NCBI GenBank assembly: GCA_016937855.1
Contig: JAFGVU010000015.1
Location: forward strand, 1-49,451
Direction of reading: 5' to 3'
Source: Bacteroidales bacterium
GTDB taxonomy: Bacteria > Bacteroidota > Bacteroidia > Bacteroidales > ML635J-15
Length of the DNA: 49,451 nt
Shown here: positions 20,841 through 30,328 of the stretch, piece by piece
How positions within the stretch are numbered: the stretch's first letter is position 1
Layout of the letters: each line of letters starts with the position of its first letter
Notes under the pieces: generated by a model
What the model saw: only the letters and a program-made list of their open reading frames with translations
What the model was told of the DNA's origin: nothing
The model's database searches: none
Position numbers and translations under genes: made by a program

Positions 20841-22163
20841 ATGAAAAAGATTGAACCAGCACCAAATTGGCAAAACAAAAAAACGCTAAACATAGTAAAC
20901 AAGCAATGGCATTTAGAATCTTTTCAGAAACAGATAAAAAGCATTAATGAAAAATATCTCTATTGGGATAAAGTAAAATATCATACAAATGAGACTATTT
21001 CTGACCCCAAAGTCTTATGGTCGGCTGTAAAGCTAAGTCGTATAATCAGTTCAAAAGAAATAAGCTTTGGAAATTATAAATTTAAATACAATTTAACTGA
21101 CTTTATACAAAAAGGCCTTCATGATTTTGATTTATATATTGGTGGAAATCTTAGTTCTGAAAGCACGATACCCGAAGATGATAAAAAAATATATCTGATA
21201 AGTTCGATAATGGAAGAGGCTATTGCATCTAGTCAAATAGAGGGTGCAGTTACTACCAGAAAGCAAGCAAAAGAGATGCTTCGGAAAAATGCTAAACCAA
21301 AAAGCAAATCCGAACAAATGGTATTAAATAATTATATCACAATAAAACATATAGTAGAAATAAAGCACGAACCTATCGACACTGCGAAACTACTGGAAAT
21401 TCACAAGTTAATTTCAAATTCAACGCTGTCAGATGAAAGAGATTCTGGTGTTTTCCGTTATGACAATGACATTAAACTCGTGGACACAACCGATGGCAAA
21501 GTTGTACATCAACCACCAGACTATAAAGAACTCCCAGAACTAATGAATGCGCTTTTCAATTTCTTCAATAATAACGATGAGTCATTCTTCATTCATCCAA
21601 TTATTAAAGCTTGTATTATTCATTTCATAATAGGTTATATTCACCCTTTTGTAGATGGAAATGGCAGAACAGCAAGAGCTCTTTTTTACTGGTATTTGTT
21701 AAAAAACGGATATTGGCTCACTGAATATTTATCAATATCTAGGCTAATTGTAAAAAGTAAGGCTCAATACGCAAGGTCTTTTCAATATACAGAAATTGAT
21801 GAAAACGATCTTACATATTTCCTGGATTACAAGATAAAAACAATGCAGTTGGCATACGACGACTTAAGAATTTACATTCAACGCAAAATCAAAGAAAAAA
21901 GAACAGCATTAGTTTTTAATAAAATTAAGGACATCAATGAACGTCAGGCTTTAATAATAAAATGGCTTGTAGAGGAACCTAATCTTTTGTTTTCGGTAAA
22001 AGAAATAGAAACCCGTTTTACAATTTCTAACCAAACAGCTAGAACAGACCTTACAGATTTAGTTGCTAAAGGTTATCTTGAATTAATACACATCAATAAA
22101 AAAACAAAAGCATATTGTCGATCGCAGTTTTTTACTAAAAAAATATACAGCAATAAATCCTAA
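20841..22163 (+). CDS. Fic-domain protein (class II AMP-transferase type) with C-terminal winged helix
   Basis: The 440-aa protein carries the complete Fic catalytic motif HPFVDGNGRTAR (268-279), with the His, the Asp and the GNGR loop needed to transfer AMP to a Tyr, Thr or Ser hydroxyl. An inhibitory motif S-x-x-x-E-G (SSQIEG, 130-135) lies N-terminal to it, placing the protein in the self-inhibited class II group. The C-terminal 75 residues look like a winged helix (FTISNQTARTDLTDLVAKG), as in SoFic-like proteins. A TTG at 20802 would extend the frame by 13 codons, but those codons overlap the -7 box TATCTTTG, so the ATG at 20841 is chosen. Near-identical palindromes flank the gene, the second overlapping its stop codon. 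The target protein is unknown. Confidence 0.93.
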   Translation: MKKIEPAPNWQNKKTLNIVNKQWHLESFQKQIKSINEKYLYWDKVKYHTNETISDPKVLWSAVKLSRIISSKEISFGNYKFKYNLTDFIQKGLHDFDLYIGGNLSSESTIPEDDKKIYLISSIMEEAIASSQIEGAVTTRKQAKEMLRKNAKPKSKSEQMVLNNYITIKHIVEIKHEPIDTAKLLEIHKLISNSTLSDERDSGVFRYDNDIKLVDTTDGKVVHQPPDYKELPELMNALFNFFNNNDESFFIHPIIKACIIHFIIGYIHPFVDGNGRTARALFYWYLLKNGYWLTEYLSISRLIVKSKAQYARSFQYTEIDENDLTYFLDYKIKTMQLAYDDLRIYIQRKIKEKRTALVFNKIKDINERQALIIKWLVEEPNLLFSVKEIETRFTISNQTARTDLTDLVAKGYLELIHINKKTKAYCRSQFFTKKIYSNKS

Positions 22164-22204
22164 TATTTCCAAATTATTGACAAATTTGGAAATAATTTGA
22201 AAAA
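22160..22204. repeat. 45-bp palindromic repeat, copy 2
   Basis: It is a near copy (43/45) of the repeat upstream of the Fic gene and begins inside the Fic stop codon. The inverted-repeat arms are preserved apart from the outermost bases. Unlike copy 1 it has no TAnnTTTG box at the right distance, so it looks like an operator or recombination site without a promoter. Confidence 0.8.
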
Positions 22205-22296
22205 TGAAAATTTTGATATTATACTCAACCGGGATATATGGCGATTGAGCATAAAACTAATTCTTATCATTTGCTTTTTCAGAAAGTAGCAAAAAA

Positions 22297-23673
22297 TCAT
22301 TTACTAACATTTCCTCTGGTGAAAGAAAAGTATATACCTATCAAACTTATCAGAGCAAAACTGGCAAAACCATATCGAACAGCTGAGATAAAAACTTCAC
22401 TGTCAACATTTTTTACTGCTGTTTTAGCAAATAATCCAGCAAAAAATAGAGTAACAATAGTCATACTAACAATTTGCCCAAGTACTCTCATTGTTGATGC
22501 AGTTCCCGATGCCTGTCCGTAAGCACTTTTTGGGACAGATCCCATAATAGTACTCATATTTGGTGATGAAAAAAGTGCAAATCCGAGCCCCAACCAAATT
22601 AACAGTATAACAATTATCCATATAGGAGTTGTTGAACTTAAAAACACAAACCCGGCTAAACCCAATGTACACATTGTCATTCCAATGCTTGTTAAAAATC
22701 GTGGTTGAATTCTATCAGATAACCTTCCGGCTATTGGCGAAAATATAGCCATAATTATTGGTTGAGCTACTAGTATCGACCCTGCATCTCGCGGATTTAG
22801 GTTTTGTATTTTCTGTAAATACAAACTCAATAAAAATACTATTGCAAATGTTGCACTGTAATTAATAAGGGCTGCAATATTAGAGTATGCAAAAAGTCGA
22901 TTTCCTGTAAAAAGCTTGGTGTCAATTACAGGGAAAGATGAGCGAGTTTCAAACATCCAAAAAACAACCAAAAACAAACTTCCCAAAATCATTAATCCCC
23001 AACCTAAAAAAGCAGGTATTTGCGATGATCCATAAACTAGACTCACTAATCCTAACATATAAAACAAAGTCCCTTTCAAATTAATTTTCTTGGTTTGTTT
23101 GGCAACAATTTCGTCTTTTCCCAAAAACAAAAATGCAACTATTGTTGCCAATAATCCAAGTATGGATGAAAGAATAAAAATCGATCTCCAGCCAAGATAT
23201 TGAGTTAAAAATCCTCCAGCAAAAGGGCCAAAAGCTAATCCGAGATAAACAGCTGCAACCGACATTCCCAGAACTCTACCACGATATTTTGGCAAAAAAG
23301 CAGAAACCAGAATTGCAGGACCTGTAGTGCTTGAAAATGCAGCGCCAATACCTTGTACAAACCTGAAAAAGATAAGCCAAAAGCCATTACCCACTAAACC
23401 ACAAATCAAAGATGATAAAGTAAATACAATTACTCCAATTTTAAAAAGTCGTCTAATTCCGGACAAATCGCCCCAACGCCCAACCGGCAACAAGAACATG
23501 GCACTGGAAAGTAAAAAAGCCGTAACAATCCAGCTTAATTCCAATGCATTTAAGTCGAATGTTTTTTCGATATCGGGCAATGCAATATTGATTGACGAAA
23601 TAAGAAATGTACCCATAAACGATGTAATGGATACTATTCCGAGAATTGATATTTGCTTTTTTGTGTATGCCAT
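22297..23673 (-). CDS. MFS transporter, DHA2/EmrB-like drug exporter
   Basis: The 458-aa, highly hydrophobic protein reads as about 14 transmembrane segments, as in the DHA2 drug:H+ antiporters. MFS motif A appears as GRWGDLSGIRRLF (about 66-78), the TM4 region as RFVQGIGAAFSSTTGPAIL, and the antiporter motif C as GLAFGPFAGGFL in TM5. It should export small hydrophobic compounds across the inner membrane using the proton gradient; the substrate cannot be read. It is convergent with the Fic gene. A -7 box (TACTTTTG) lies 16 nt before the ATG. Confidence 0.88.
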   Translation of the reverse strand: MAYTKKQISILGIVSITSFMGTFLISSINIALPDIEKTFDLNALELSWIVTAFLLSSAMFLLPVGRWGDLSGIRRLFKIGVIVFTLSSLICGLVGNGFWLIFFRFVQGIGAAFSSTTGPAILVSAFLPKYRGRVLGMSVAAVYLGLAFGPFAGGFLTQYLGWRSIFILSSILGLLATIVAFLFLGKDEIVAKQTKKINLKGTLFYMLGLVSLVYGSSQIPAFLGWGLMILGSLFLVVFWMFETRSSFPVIDTKLFTGNRLFAYSNIAALINYSATFAIVFLLSLYLQKIQNLNPRDAGSILVAQPIIMAIFSPIAGRLSDRIQPRFLTSIGMTMCTLGLAGFVFLSSTTPIWIIVILLIWLGLGFALFSSPNMSTIMGSVPKSAYGQASGTASTMRVLGQIVSMTIVTLFFAGLFAKTAVKNVDSEVFISAVRYGFASFALISLIGIYFSFTRGNVSK

Positions 23674-23688
23674 AAATTTTTATTCCAA

Positions 23689-23696
23689 CAAAAGTA
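23689..23696 (-). promoter_or_regulatory. -7 box of the MFS transporter gene
   Basis: TACTTTTG matches TAnnTTTG and is 16 nt before the ATG. No -33 TTTG is seen at the usual distance. Confidence 0.4.
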
Positions 23697-23832
23697 ATAG
23701 AATGTTACCAAAAAGAATACCCGGAGCAATAAAAATTATCACCCCGTTAATATAAATCATATACAAAAAGATAGTTATCCTAAAAAGTTAAAAAAACATT
23801 TACTTTAATTTTAACTCAATAAATATTTTTAT

Positions 23833-23840
23833 TAAATTTG
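23833..23840 (+). promoter_or_regulatory. -7 box of the small lipoprotein gene
   Basis: TAAATTTG matches TAnnTTTG and is 28 nt before the ATG at 23868. Confidence 0.45.
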
Positions 23841-23867
23841 TAACATGTTAAACTTAAAATTATAATT

Positions 23868-24362
23868 ATGAAAAAGACTTTACTTTTTATTATTGCATTA
23901 TCATTGGTGATTTTTGCTTGTGGACCTATGGAAACATCAGAAACTGCTCAAGAGTATCATTCAGAGTTAATTGATCTTCAAACTGCTGTTGACAATGCTT
24001 TTGTTGACTTAATGGATGCAATGGATTGGGGAGACGAAACCGAGATTCTTGATGCAAAGGATGTTGCCGACACGAAACTGAAAAAAGCAATCAAAGATAT
24101 TGAGGCTATGGACGATTTTGACGGAAAAGATGAGTACAAAAAAGAAATGCTTAAGCTTTTGGCAATGTACGAAGATATTCTTAAAAATGAGATTACAGAG
24201 ATGATAGATTATACTATTTATTTTGAAGATCTTACTGATGAGGAATGGGATTATTACTATTCTTTAAATGATAGTATGATGGAAAAATATGAAAAAGCTC
24301 ATGATGAATTTGCTGAGTATCAGGATGAATTTGCTAAAGAATGGGATTTTACATTGATCTAA
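23868..24362 (+). CDS. Small acidic lipoprotein, function unknown
   Basis: The 164-aa protein has a lipoprotein signal peptide with the lipobox cysteine at residue 18 (LVIFACG). The mature part is very acidic and almost entirely helical, with heptad-like stretches (residues 25-110) that suggest a short helical bundle. I recognise no family. It has its own promoter box and a strong terminator 20 nt after the stop, so it is probably a single-gene unit. Location in the inner or outer membrane is inferred from the lipobox only. Confidence 0.85.
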   Translation: MKKTLLFIIALSLVIFACGPMETSETAQEYHSELIDLQTAVDNAFVDLMDAMDWGDETEILDAKDVADTKLKKAIKDIEAMDDFDGKDEYKKEMLKLLAMYEDILKNEITEMIDYTIYFEDLTDEEWDYYYSLNDSMMEKYEKAHDEFAEYQDEFAKEWDFTLI

Positions 24363-24382
24363 AAATACAATATAAACGAATT

Positions 24383-24414
24383 AAAAGCTGCTCATTATCG
24401 AGTGGCTTTTTTTT
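24383..24414 (+). terminator. Intrinsic terminator after the lipoprotein gene
   Basis: AAAAGCTGCTC and GAGTGGCTTTT form an 11-bp stem (two G-U pairs) around ATTATC, followed by a T run. It also overlaps the last codon of the convergent mltD-like gene and may serve both. Confidence 0.75.
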
Positions 24415-25705
24415 ATTCGACAAAAAACTTTAAGCGATCTCCTACTCTCAAAATATAGTTGTCATTTAAATTATTCCACTCGTAAATCTCAGGAACCGAA
24501 CAATTGTAGTTTAGCGAAAGTCTAAAGAAATTGTCTCCTGAAATTACTGTGTGAAAAACTTCTTTGTTCCTCTCTTTTCTTACTACTTGGTAATCGAGAC
24601 TTATCGAATCTGAGAGGGTACTGTCAGATGATTGTGATTTGTAGATTTTTTCGGCATTTACAATGTATTTGTGTGTTAGTTCATGTGGCAAAACAAGCGA
24701 ATGGTGCTCTCCGTCGGCAGGGATGTAAGCATAAAGATACATTGGATTGAGTGCTTTTATGGCTTCGACATCGTACTCAATTACTTCTGCAATTTGTGAT
24801 AACCTTAATGGTCCTAAAACTTGTAAAGTGTCAGTCTTATAAGCTTCAATAAATTCTTCTTTAGGGAAAATATTGTGTTCGGCGTGATATTCCATTAGAT
24901 AATTCATAGCAATAAATGCAGGCACATAGTTTTGCATTTGGTTTGTGAAATATGGTCTTAGTTCCCAATATGAAGTTTTGCCTCCGCTACGAGCAATAGC
25001 TTTTTTTACCGTTCCGGGACCACCATTATATGCAGCCAAAGCTAATTGCCAATCACCAAAAGTGTTAAACAAATGCTTTAAATATCGACATGCAGCTTCG
25101 GTCGATTTATAAACATCTCTTCTTTCATCAATGTATGAAGTGATTTGTAAATCAAATAAATCGGCTGTTGGTTTCATAAATTGCCACAAGCCTACTGCTC
25201 CCGATTTTGAAATAGCATTTGGATCTAATGCCGATTCAACAGCAGCTAAATATTTTAGTTCTAGTGGCAATCCATATTTTGTTAGATATTCTTCGAAAAT
25301 TGGAAAATAATACATCGATTTACTCATGACAATTTGCATTTTTTCCCTGTTGCGTAGTCCATAGGCTTCTATGTAAACCTGTACATGCTCATTATAGTTT
25401 AGTTTAATAGGGCTTAATTCATTGAGATAATTGATTCTTTGTTCGTATATGTAGGTCGGATAAATTGGATAAGGTATCGAGAGAATGCTGTCGCTTACAA
25501 GTGCCTGATTTTTCCACCAAATATTCACCGAATCGCATATTGCACTGTGTTGTTTATCAATACTATTGTACAAAAATGCCTCGTGTGAAGTTTTATTCAA
25601 TTCTGATATATTCTTATTGTATTTGTCTTTGCCACCATCTGACAATCCGTAAGAAATTGTACTAAAAACTATTGATAGGGCTAGTGTCGAAATTATTCGG
25701 TACAT
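24413..25705 (-). CDS. mltD: Lytic murein transglycosylase, MltD-like (SLT + LysM)
   Basis: The 430-aa protein cleaves peptidoglycan glycan strands to 1,6-anhydro products in the periplasm. It has a signal peptide, then a family 1 SLT domain (about 140-300) with the catalytic Glu near residue 158 (AAVESALDP), the GAVGLWQFM motif and the AYNGGPG motif. One LysM domain at the C-terminus (about 375-430: HTVISGDNFFRLSLNY) binds glycan. E. coli MltD has two LysM domains; here only one is clear. The gene stands alone between divergent and convergent neighbours. The symbol is by architecture. Confidence 0.9.
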   Translation of the reverse strand: MYRIISTLALSIVFSTISYGLSDGGKDKYNKNISELNKTSHEAFLYNSIDKQHSAICDSVNIWWKNQALVSDSILSIPYPIYPTYIYEQRINYLNELSPIKLNYNEHVQVYIEAYGLRNREKMQIVMSKSMYYFPIFEEYLTKYGLPLELKYLAAVESALDPNAISKSGAVGLWQFMKPTADLFDLQITSYIDERRDVYKSTEAACRYLKHLFNTFGDWQLALAAYNGGPGTVKKAIARSGGKTSYWELRPYFTNQMQNYVPAFIAMNYLMEYHAEHNIFPKEEFIEAYKTDTLQVLGPLRLSQIAEVIEYDVEAIKALNPMYLYAYIPADGEHHSLVLPHELTHKYIVNAEKIYKSQSSDSTLSDSISLDYQVVRKERNKEVFHTVISGDNFFRLSLNYNCSVPEIYEWNNLNDNYILRVGDRLKFFVE

Positions 25706-25871
25706 AGAAATGCTATTTTTTCGATGCTAATATCGTAATTATAAATAACATACAATTTGTAAGTAAACGAATTTTTTAACTACCGAATGTTAATTTATAA
25801 TTTATTATCAAGTTTTTTGTGTTGCAAAGTATATTATTTTTACAAGATTAAACTAAAATATTACTGGGTTT

Positions 25872-28640
25872 ATGAAGAAAAAAGTTTTTCTGATAGCCGG
25901 AATCGCAATAGTTTTGGGAATAATTACCTTTGCTGTTTTGTATTTTGTTGACTTTAGCGAAAAGTTAAAATCAGAACCAATAGAAGCGGTTCCCATCGAA
26001 GCTGCAATGATTGTTGAAATTAATTATCCAACGGATTTTTACCAAATTATTTCTGATTCAATTGGGATAGCATCAAATTTTGCTTCTATACTAAACTTGA
26101 ATTCTGAAAATTCATTATTGTACTTAGTCAATGGTTTAAATCTCGAAGCATTTAGTGCTGAGAATGTTAAAAACACTCGTTTGATTTGGTCTTTTCATCC
26201 CGAAGGTGCCGATTCTTTTGTGCAATTGTTGGTTATTGCTAATAGTGGCGATGAAAAAGATGGTAAAATTCTCGAAAATTTTAAAAATAAACTAGCTCCC
26301 ATTGGAAAAATTAGCGAGAGAGAATACAAGAAGATAGTGCTTTATGAATTTAAAAGTTCTTCGGGAGTACCAAATTTGCATTTTTACATGAACAAAGGGC
26401 TTGTGGTTATAAGCTTTTCGCAACGATTACTCGAACGATCTGCTGACCAACTATCGAGTGATAAATCATTGTGCGTGATTGATAAAAATTTTGAAGCTGT
26501 TTATCAAACTGCAGGCAAAAAGGAAGTGGCTAACTTTTATATAAATCCAGGTTTGTTCTCGAACGCTTTGTTTAGTTCTTTTGACCCAAAATTTAATGGA
26601 TTTTTAGCTGGATTTAATAATTTTTCTTCGTGGATGGAGTTAGATTTTAATGCCGACTCTGATGTGATTAAATTTAATGGATTTTCTCAATTATGCGACA
26701 CAAGTTCAGGTTTCACAAATATTATTTATGCTCAAGAGCCATCATTTTTTGAAGTTACAGAAGTTTTACCCGACAATATTGCTCTTTATTTTGGATTGGC
26801 TTTTTCTAATGCCGACCAGTACAAAGAAAACTTAACTTCATATCTTGACGAATTTGGACTAAAACAACAACATCTTGATAAATATTCGGAGGTTAAAACC
26901 TCAACAGGGATTGATGTAAATGCTGTTTTTTATCCTTTAGTAAATAACGAAGTTTGCTTCGCTGTAACTAAATCAAACGATGCTGATATCTTTCAAAACT
27001 CTTATGTTTTGTTTGGATTGCAGTCACAATCTGCTGCCGAAATGCAATTGCAAGGAATTTTTAGTACTATCAAGTTAAAAACAGGACTGTTGGACGAAAA
27101 TCTGAAAGATAAAATAAGAATTGATGAAAAAACCTCTCTAGATGTTTATATATTGCCTTTTGAAGGATTACCGGAAATGCTTTTTGGACCATATTTTAGT
27201 AATTGTTCTGGGAAATATGTAACATGCATTAATAATTTTATGGTTTTTGCAAACTCTAAGCAGTCTTTACACAAATTGGCTTATGCGGTAATCTTGAATA
27301 AAACATTAGATACTAGTTTAGAACATAATTTGTTTCTTGAAAACTTTTCTGAAAACTCGGGTATGTTTCTTTATTACTCAATGGTTTATGGTTACGATTT
27401 GTTTAAAGACTTGTTTAAACCCGAATTATTTGCAGATTTTGATAAATTTGAACAAGATATTTGTCGTTTAGGAAATGTTGGATTCCAAATAAATAAGAGT
27501 AAAAACATGCTCTATAATAATATTGTAATTCAAGGAACCGAGACAATAACCGAAAAGCCTCAAACTGTATGGGAAAGCAGACTCGATTCTATCGTTGTAA
27601 ATAAACCTGCACTAGTAATAAATCACGATAATAACTCAAAAGAGATAATGGTACAGGATTACAATAACAAACTTTATCTTTTAAGTAATAGTGGAAGAGA
27701 AATTTGGCGAATAAATCTTGACGAAAAAATTACAAGTGAAATTTATCAAATCGATAAGTTTAAAAACGGAAAATTACAATACCTATTTTCAACAAAAAAC
27801 CAAATTCACTTAATTGATCGGTTAGGGAATTATGTCGATAAGTATCCTGTTAGATTAAGAGCATCAGCAACAGCTCCTCTTTCACTTTTCGATTATAATA
27901 AAGATAAGAACTACAGGATAGTAATCCCATGTAGCGATAACAAGGTTTATTTATACGATGCCGATGGAAATATTGTAAAAGGTTGGGAATTCGAGTCAAC
28001 TGAAAATAGAGTAAGTTCTGAAATAATGCATTATGCTATATCGGGTGAGGATTATATTACTTTTCACGATGAGTATAAAGCCTATTTTATAAATCGAAAA
28101 GGAGAGGCTCGTATCGAGTTTCTAACTGCTTTCAATTTCTCTAATAATAGAATATATTTTGATTATTCTTATCCGACACCACGTTTTGTTACAACCGATA
28201 ATAAGGGGTGCTTGCGCTATTTTTACCCCGACGGACGCCAAGATTCATTAAAATTGGACGATTTTTCTGAATCTCATTTTTTTGCACTTCGAGATATTGA
28301 TGCAGATGGAAAATCTGATTATGTTTTCTTAGATCAAAATAAACTTGTCGTTTTTAATCGAAACGAAAAACCGATATTTACCTATAGTTTAGAATCCGAT
28401 GCAGACTTTGAGCCTGTTTTTTATGCTTTTCCACGCAACCAAATAAAGATTGGTATCGTCTGTAGTCAAGTGAATAAAATTTTCTTAATCAACAGCGACG
28501 GAACATTATTTGAAGGATTTCCTCTGTTTGGTGTAACACCTTTTAGTATAGGTTATCTCAGTAGTGAAGCAAATAAGTTTAATCTAATTGTTGGTGGGAA
28601 AGAAAATTTATTGTATAATTACGAAGTAAACGAAAACTAA
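25872..28640 (+). CDS. DUF3352-like membrane-anchored protein with C-terminal propeller-like repeats
   Basis: The 922-aa protein has one N-terminal transmembrane helix (about 5-26) and a large exported part. Residues about 40-540 resemble the DUF3352 proteins common in Bacteroidota. The C-terminal third (about 570-922) is a series of short beta repeats with D-x-D-x-D/N loops (YDADGN, DIDADGKSD, INSDGT), suggesting a beta-propeller, possibly calcium binding. It opens a run of close genes (gaps of 5, 6 and 16 bp) with a lipoprotein, an outer membrane protein and a polymerase/ligase-like protein, so an envelope role is likely. No enzymatic motif was seen. Confidence 0.8.
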   Translation: MKKKVFLIAGIAIVLGIITFAVLYFVDFSEKLKSEPIEAVPIEAAMIVEINYPTDFYQIISDSIGIASNFASILNLNSENSLLYLVNGLNLEAFSAENVKNTRLIWSFHPEGADSFVQLLVIANSGDEKDGKILENFKNKLAPIGKISEREYKKIVLYEFKSSSGVPNLHFYMNKGLVVISFSQRLLERSADQLSSDKSLCVIDKNFEAVYQTAGKKEVANFYINPGLFSNALFSSFDPKFNGFLAGFNNFSSWMELDFNADSDVIKFNGFSQLCDTSSGFTNIIYAQEPSFFEVTEVLPDNIALYFGLAFSNADQYKENLTSYLDEFGLKQQHLDKYSEVKTSTGIDVNAVFYPLVNNEVCFAVTKSNDADIFQNSYVLFGLQSQSAAEMQLQGIFSTIKLKTGLLDENLKDKIRIDEKTSLDVYILPFEGLPEMLFGPYFSNCSGKYVTCINNFMVFANSKQSLHKLAYAVILNKTLDTSLEHNLFLENFSENSGMFLYYSMVYGYDLFKDLFKPELFADFDKFEQDICRLGNVGFQINKSKNMLYNNIVIQGTETITEKPQTVWESRLDSIVVNKPALVINHDNNSKEIMVQDYNNKLYLLSNSGREIWRINLDEKITSEIYQIDKFKNGKLQYLFSTKNQIHLIDRLGNYVDKYPVRLRASATAPLSLFDYNKDKNYRIVIPCSDNKVYLYDADGNIVKGWEFESTENRVSSEIMHYAISGEDYITFHDEYKAYFINRKGEARIEFLTAFNFSNNRIYFDYSYPTPRFVTTDNKGCLRYFYPDGRQDSLKLDDFSESHFFALRDIDADGKSDYVFLDQNKLVVFNRNEKPIFTYSLESDADFEPVFYAFPRNQIKIGIVCSQVNKIFLINSDGTLFEGFPLFGVTPFSIGYLSSEANKFNLIVGGKENLLYNYEVNEN

Positions 28641-28645
28641 TTATT

Positions 28646-30322
28646 ATGGATAGTAAATTTAAGTACCTGATTATTGTCTTAGTATTGCTCACTGGGGTGT
28701 ACTCCTGCGTGAAAGATAATTTTAACTTGGATAGGTGGGACAGAGAAATTCAATACGACGCTGGTTTTGCCGGTCCGGTTGTTTGGGGCGATTTAGCATT
28801 CTCTGATGCTGTTGAGTTGTATGATTCGTCGGGTTTATTAATTGAAAATGAAGATGGGTATGTCTCTTTGCAGTATTTGACTAAAGTTTCTTCAAATAAA
28901 GTGAACGAAATTATTTATCTGGAAAATCAATCCGTTAGCGGATCCGTGCAAAGTCCCGATTTTGATTTTGCAGGATTTGATAATACCGGAGATACTGTTA
29001 GTTTCTTATATACAGAGTTAATGCCTTTCACAATGTTTAACCCGGCGGCGGAAATTGATAGCTTAACCCTGAGAACAGGAGTAATGAATCTTGCTACAAA
29101 TTCATCATTCTTGCATGCTGCAAAATTGTATGTTAAATTTCCAACTGTTACAAAAAATGGAGTGCCATTTTCTACAACCTTTATTTTTACTCCGGGTGGC
29201 GGAAATGCTGTAAGTTTAAATAATGACTTTACCGGTTACAAAGTAGATATGACACAAACACCGGCCAATTTTAACGAAATTCCAGTTGAAGTTCGACTAA
29301 CATTATTCTGGTCGGGTACAACAAATAACAGCGGGACAGTTTCTTTTCAAGCTGATATGGTTGATATGCAATACGAAATAATGCACGGTTATTTTGGAGA
29401 AAATACTCTGTTTTTCGAAAGTGATACAATTGATATTTCATTATTCCGAAATGATATGTGGGATATCGAAAAGTATTTGTTTATGGATCCTAAGTTTAAA
29501 ATATATTATTGGAATTCTTATGGTGTTCCATCGCAGTTTTATTTTACTCACCTAATGGCAAACTCTGCATTAGATGATTTAGATTATAATATTATTGATT
29601 ATGGTGTTGGATTACCAATTGGAGAAACAAATCCTTATGATGTTAGTTATGCAACCGTTGTTGGAGATAAAATGGAAGACTCTTTACGTCTAGACCGAAC
29701 TAACTCAAATATTGCAGATGTAGTAAACAAAAGACCAAAGTGGATTCAGTTTAAGGCTAAGGCAACAACAAATCCTGCTGGTCTTGATCACCATAATTTT
29801 GTAATTCACGATTCCGAAATAGAGGTCGAAGTTGTAATGGAGCTTCCAATGTGGGGATACATTTACAACTGGCATGCACGTGACACAACAGAAGTCGATC
29901 TGTCCGATTTGCAAGGAGACTACAATCCAATCGAAAGAGTGTTGGTGCGTATAGACATCCAAAACGGATTTCCGATTGAGGCTTATGGGCAGGTATATTT
30001 TACTGACGAAAATTATGTAATCCTTGATTCCTTGTTTTATACTAATGAAGAAAGACTCCTTGCGGCAGCTCAAGTTGATGCAAACGGTAGAGTTCTGGAT
30101 TTTAGTCGTAAAATTACGGAAATTGAATATGTTGACGAAAGACTGAAAAAACTGGAAACATGCAAATATGTTGTGTATGGCGGACAAGCAAATACAACAA
30201 ACGCAAATCTTGACGAGGTTGTAAAGATATATAGTGATTACAGAATCAAATTCGATATCGGGTTTGAGGTCGATCTAGAGGTTGACGGGAATATTGATTC
30301 TATTGCAAATGAGTTAGACTAA
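28646..30322 (+). CDS. Lipoprotein of unknown function in an envelope gene run
   Basis: The 558-aa protein has a lipoprotein signal with Cys at residue 21 (TGVYSC). The mature chain is beta-rich and acidic, with no motif I recognise; a middle stretch with TFIFTPGGGNAVSLN looks like an Ig-like or jelly-roll fold. It starts 5 bp after the preceding gene and ends 6 bp before the next, so the three are surely co-transcribed. The partner gene encodes a DUF5723 outer membrane protein, so a complex between lipoprotein and barrel is plausible (inference). Confidence 0.85.
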   Translation: MDSKFKYLIIVLVLLTGVYSCVKDNFNLDRWDREIQYDAGFAGPVVWGDLAFSDAVELYDSSGLLIENEDGYVSLQYLTKVSSNKVNEIIYLENQSVSGSVQSPDFDFAGFDNTGDTVSFLYTELMPFTMFNPAAEIDSLTLRTGVMNLATNSSFLHAAKLYVKFPTVTKNGVPFSTTFIFTPGGGNAVSLNNDFTGYKVDMTQTPANFNEIPVEVRLTLFWSGTTNNSGTVSFQADMVDMQYEIMHGYFGENTLFFESDTIDISLFRNDMWDIEKYLFMDPKFKIYYWNSYGVPSQFYFTHLMANSALDDLDYNIIDYGVGLPIGETNPYDVSYATVVGDKMEDSLRLDRTNSNIADVVNKRPKWIQFKAKATTNPAGLDHHNFVIHDSEIEVEVVMELPMWGYIYNWHARDTTEVDLSDLQGDYNPIERVLVRIDIQNGFPIEAYGQVYFTDENYVILDSLFYTNEERLLAAAQVDANGRVLDFSRKITEIEYVDERLKKLETCKYVVYGGQANTTNANLDEVVKIYSDYRIKFDIGFEVDLEVDGNIDSIANELD

Positions 30323-30328
30323 AAAGCC

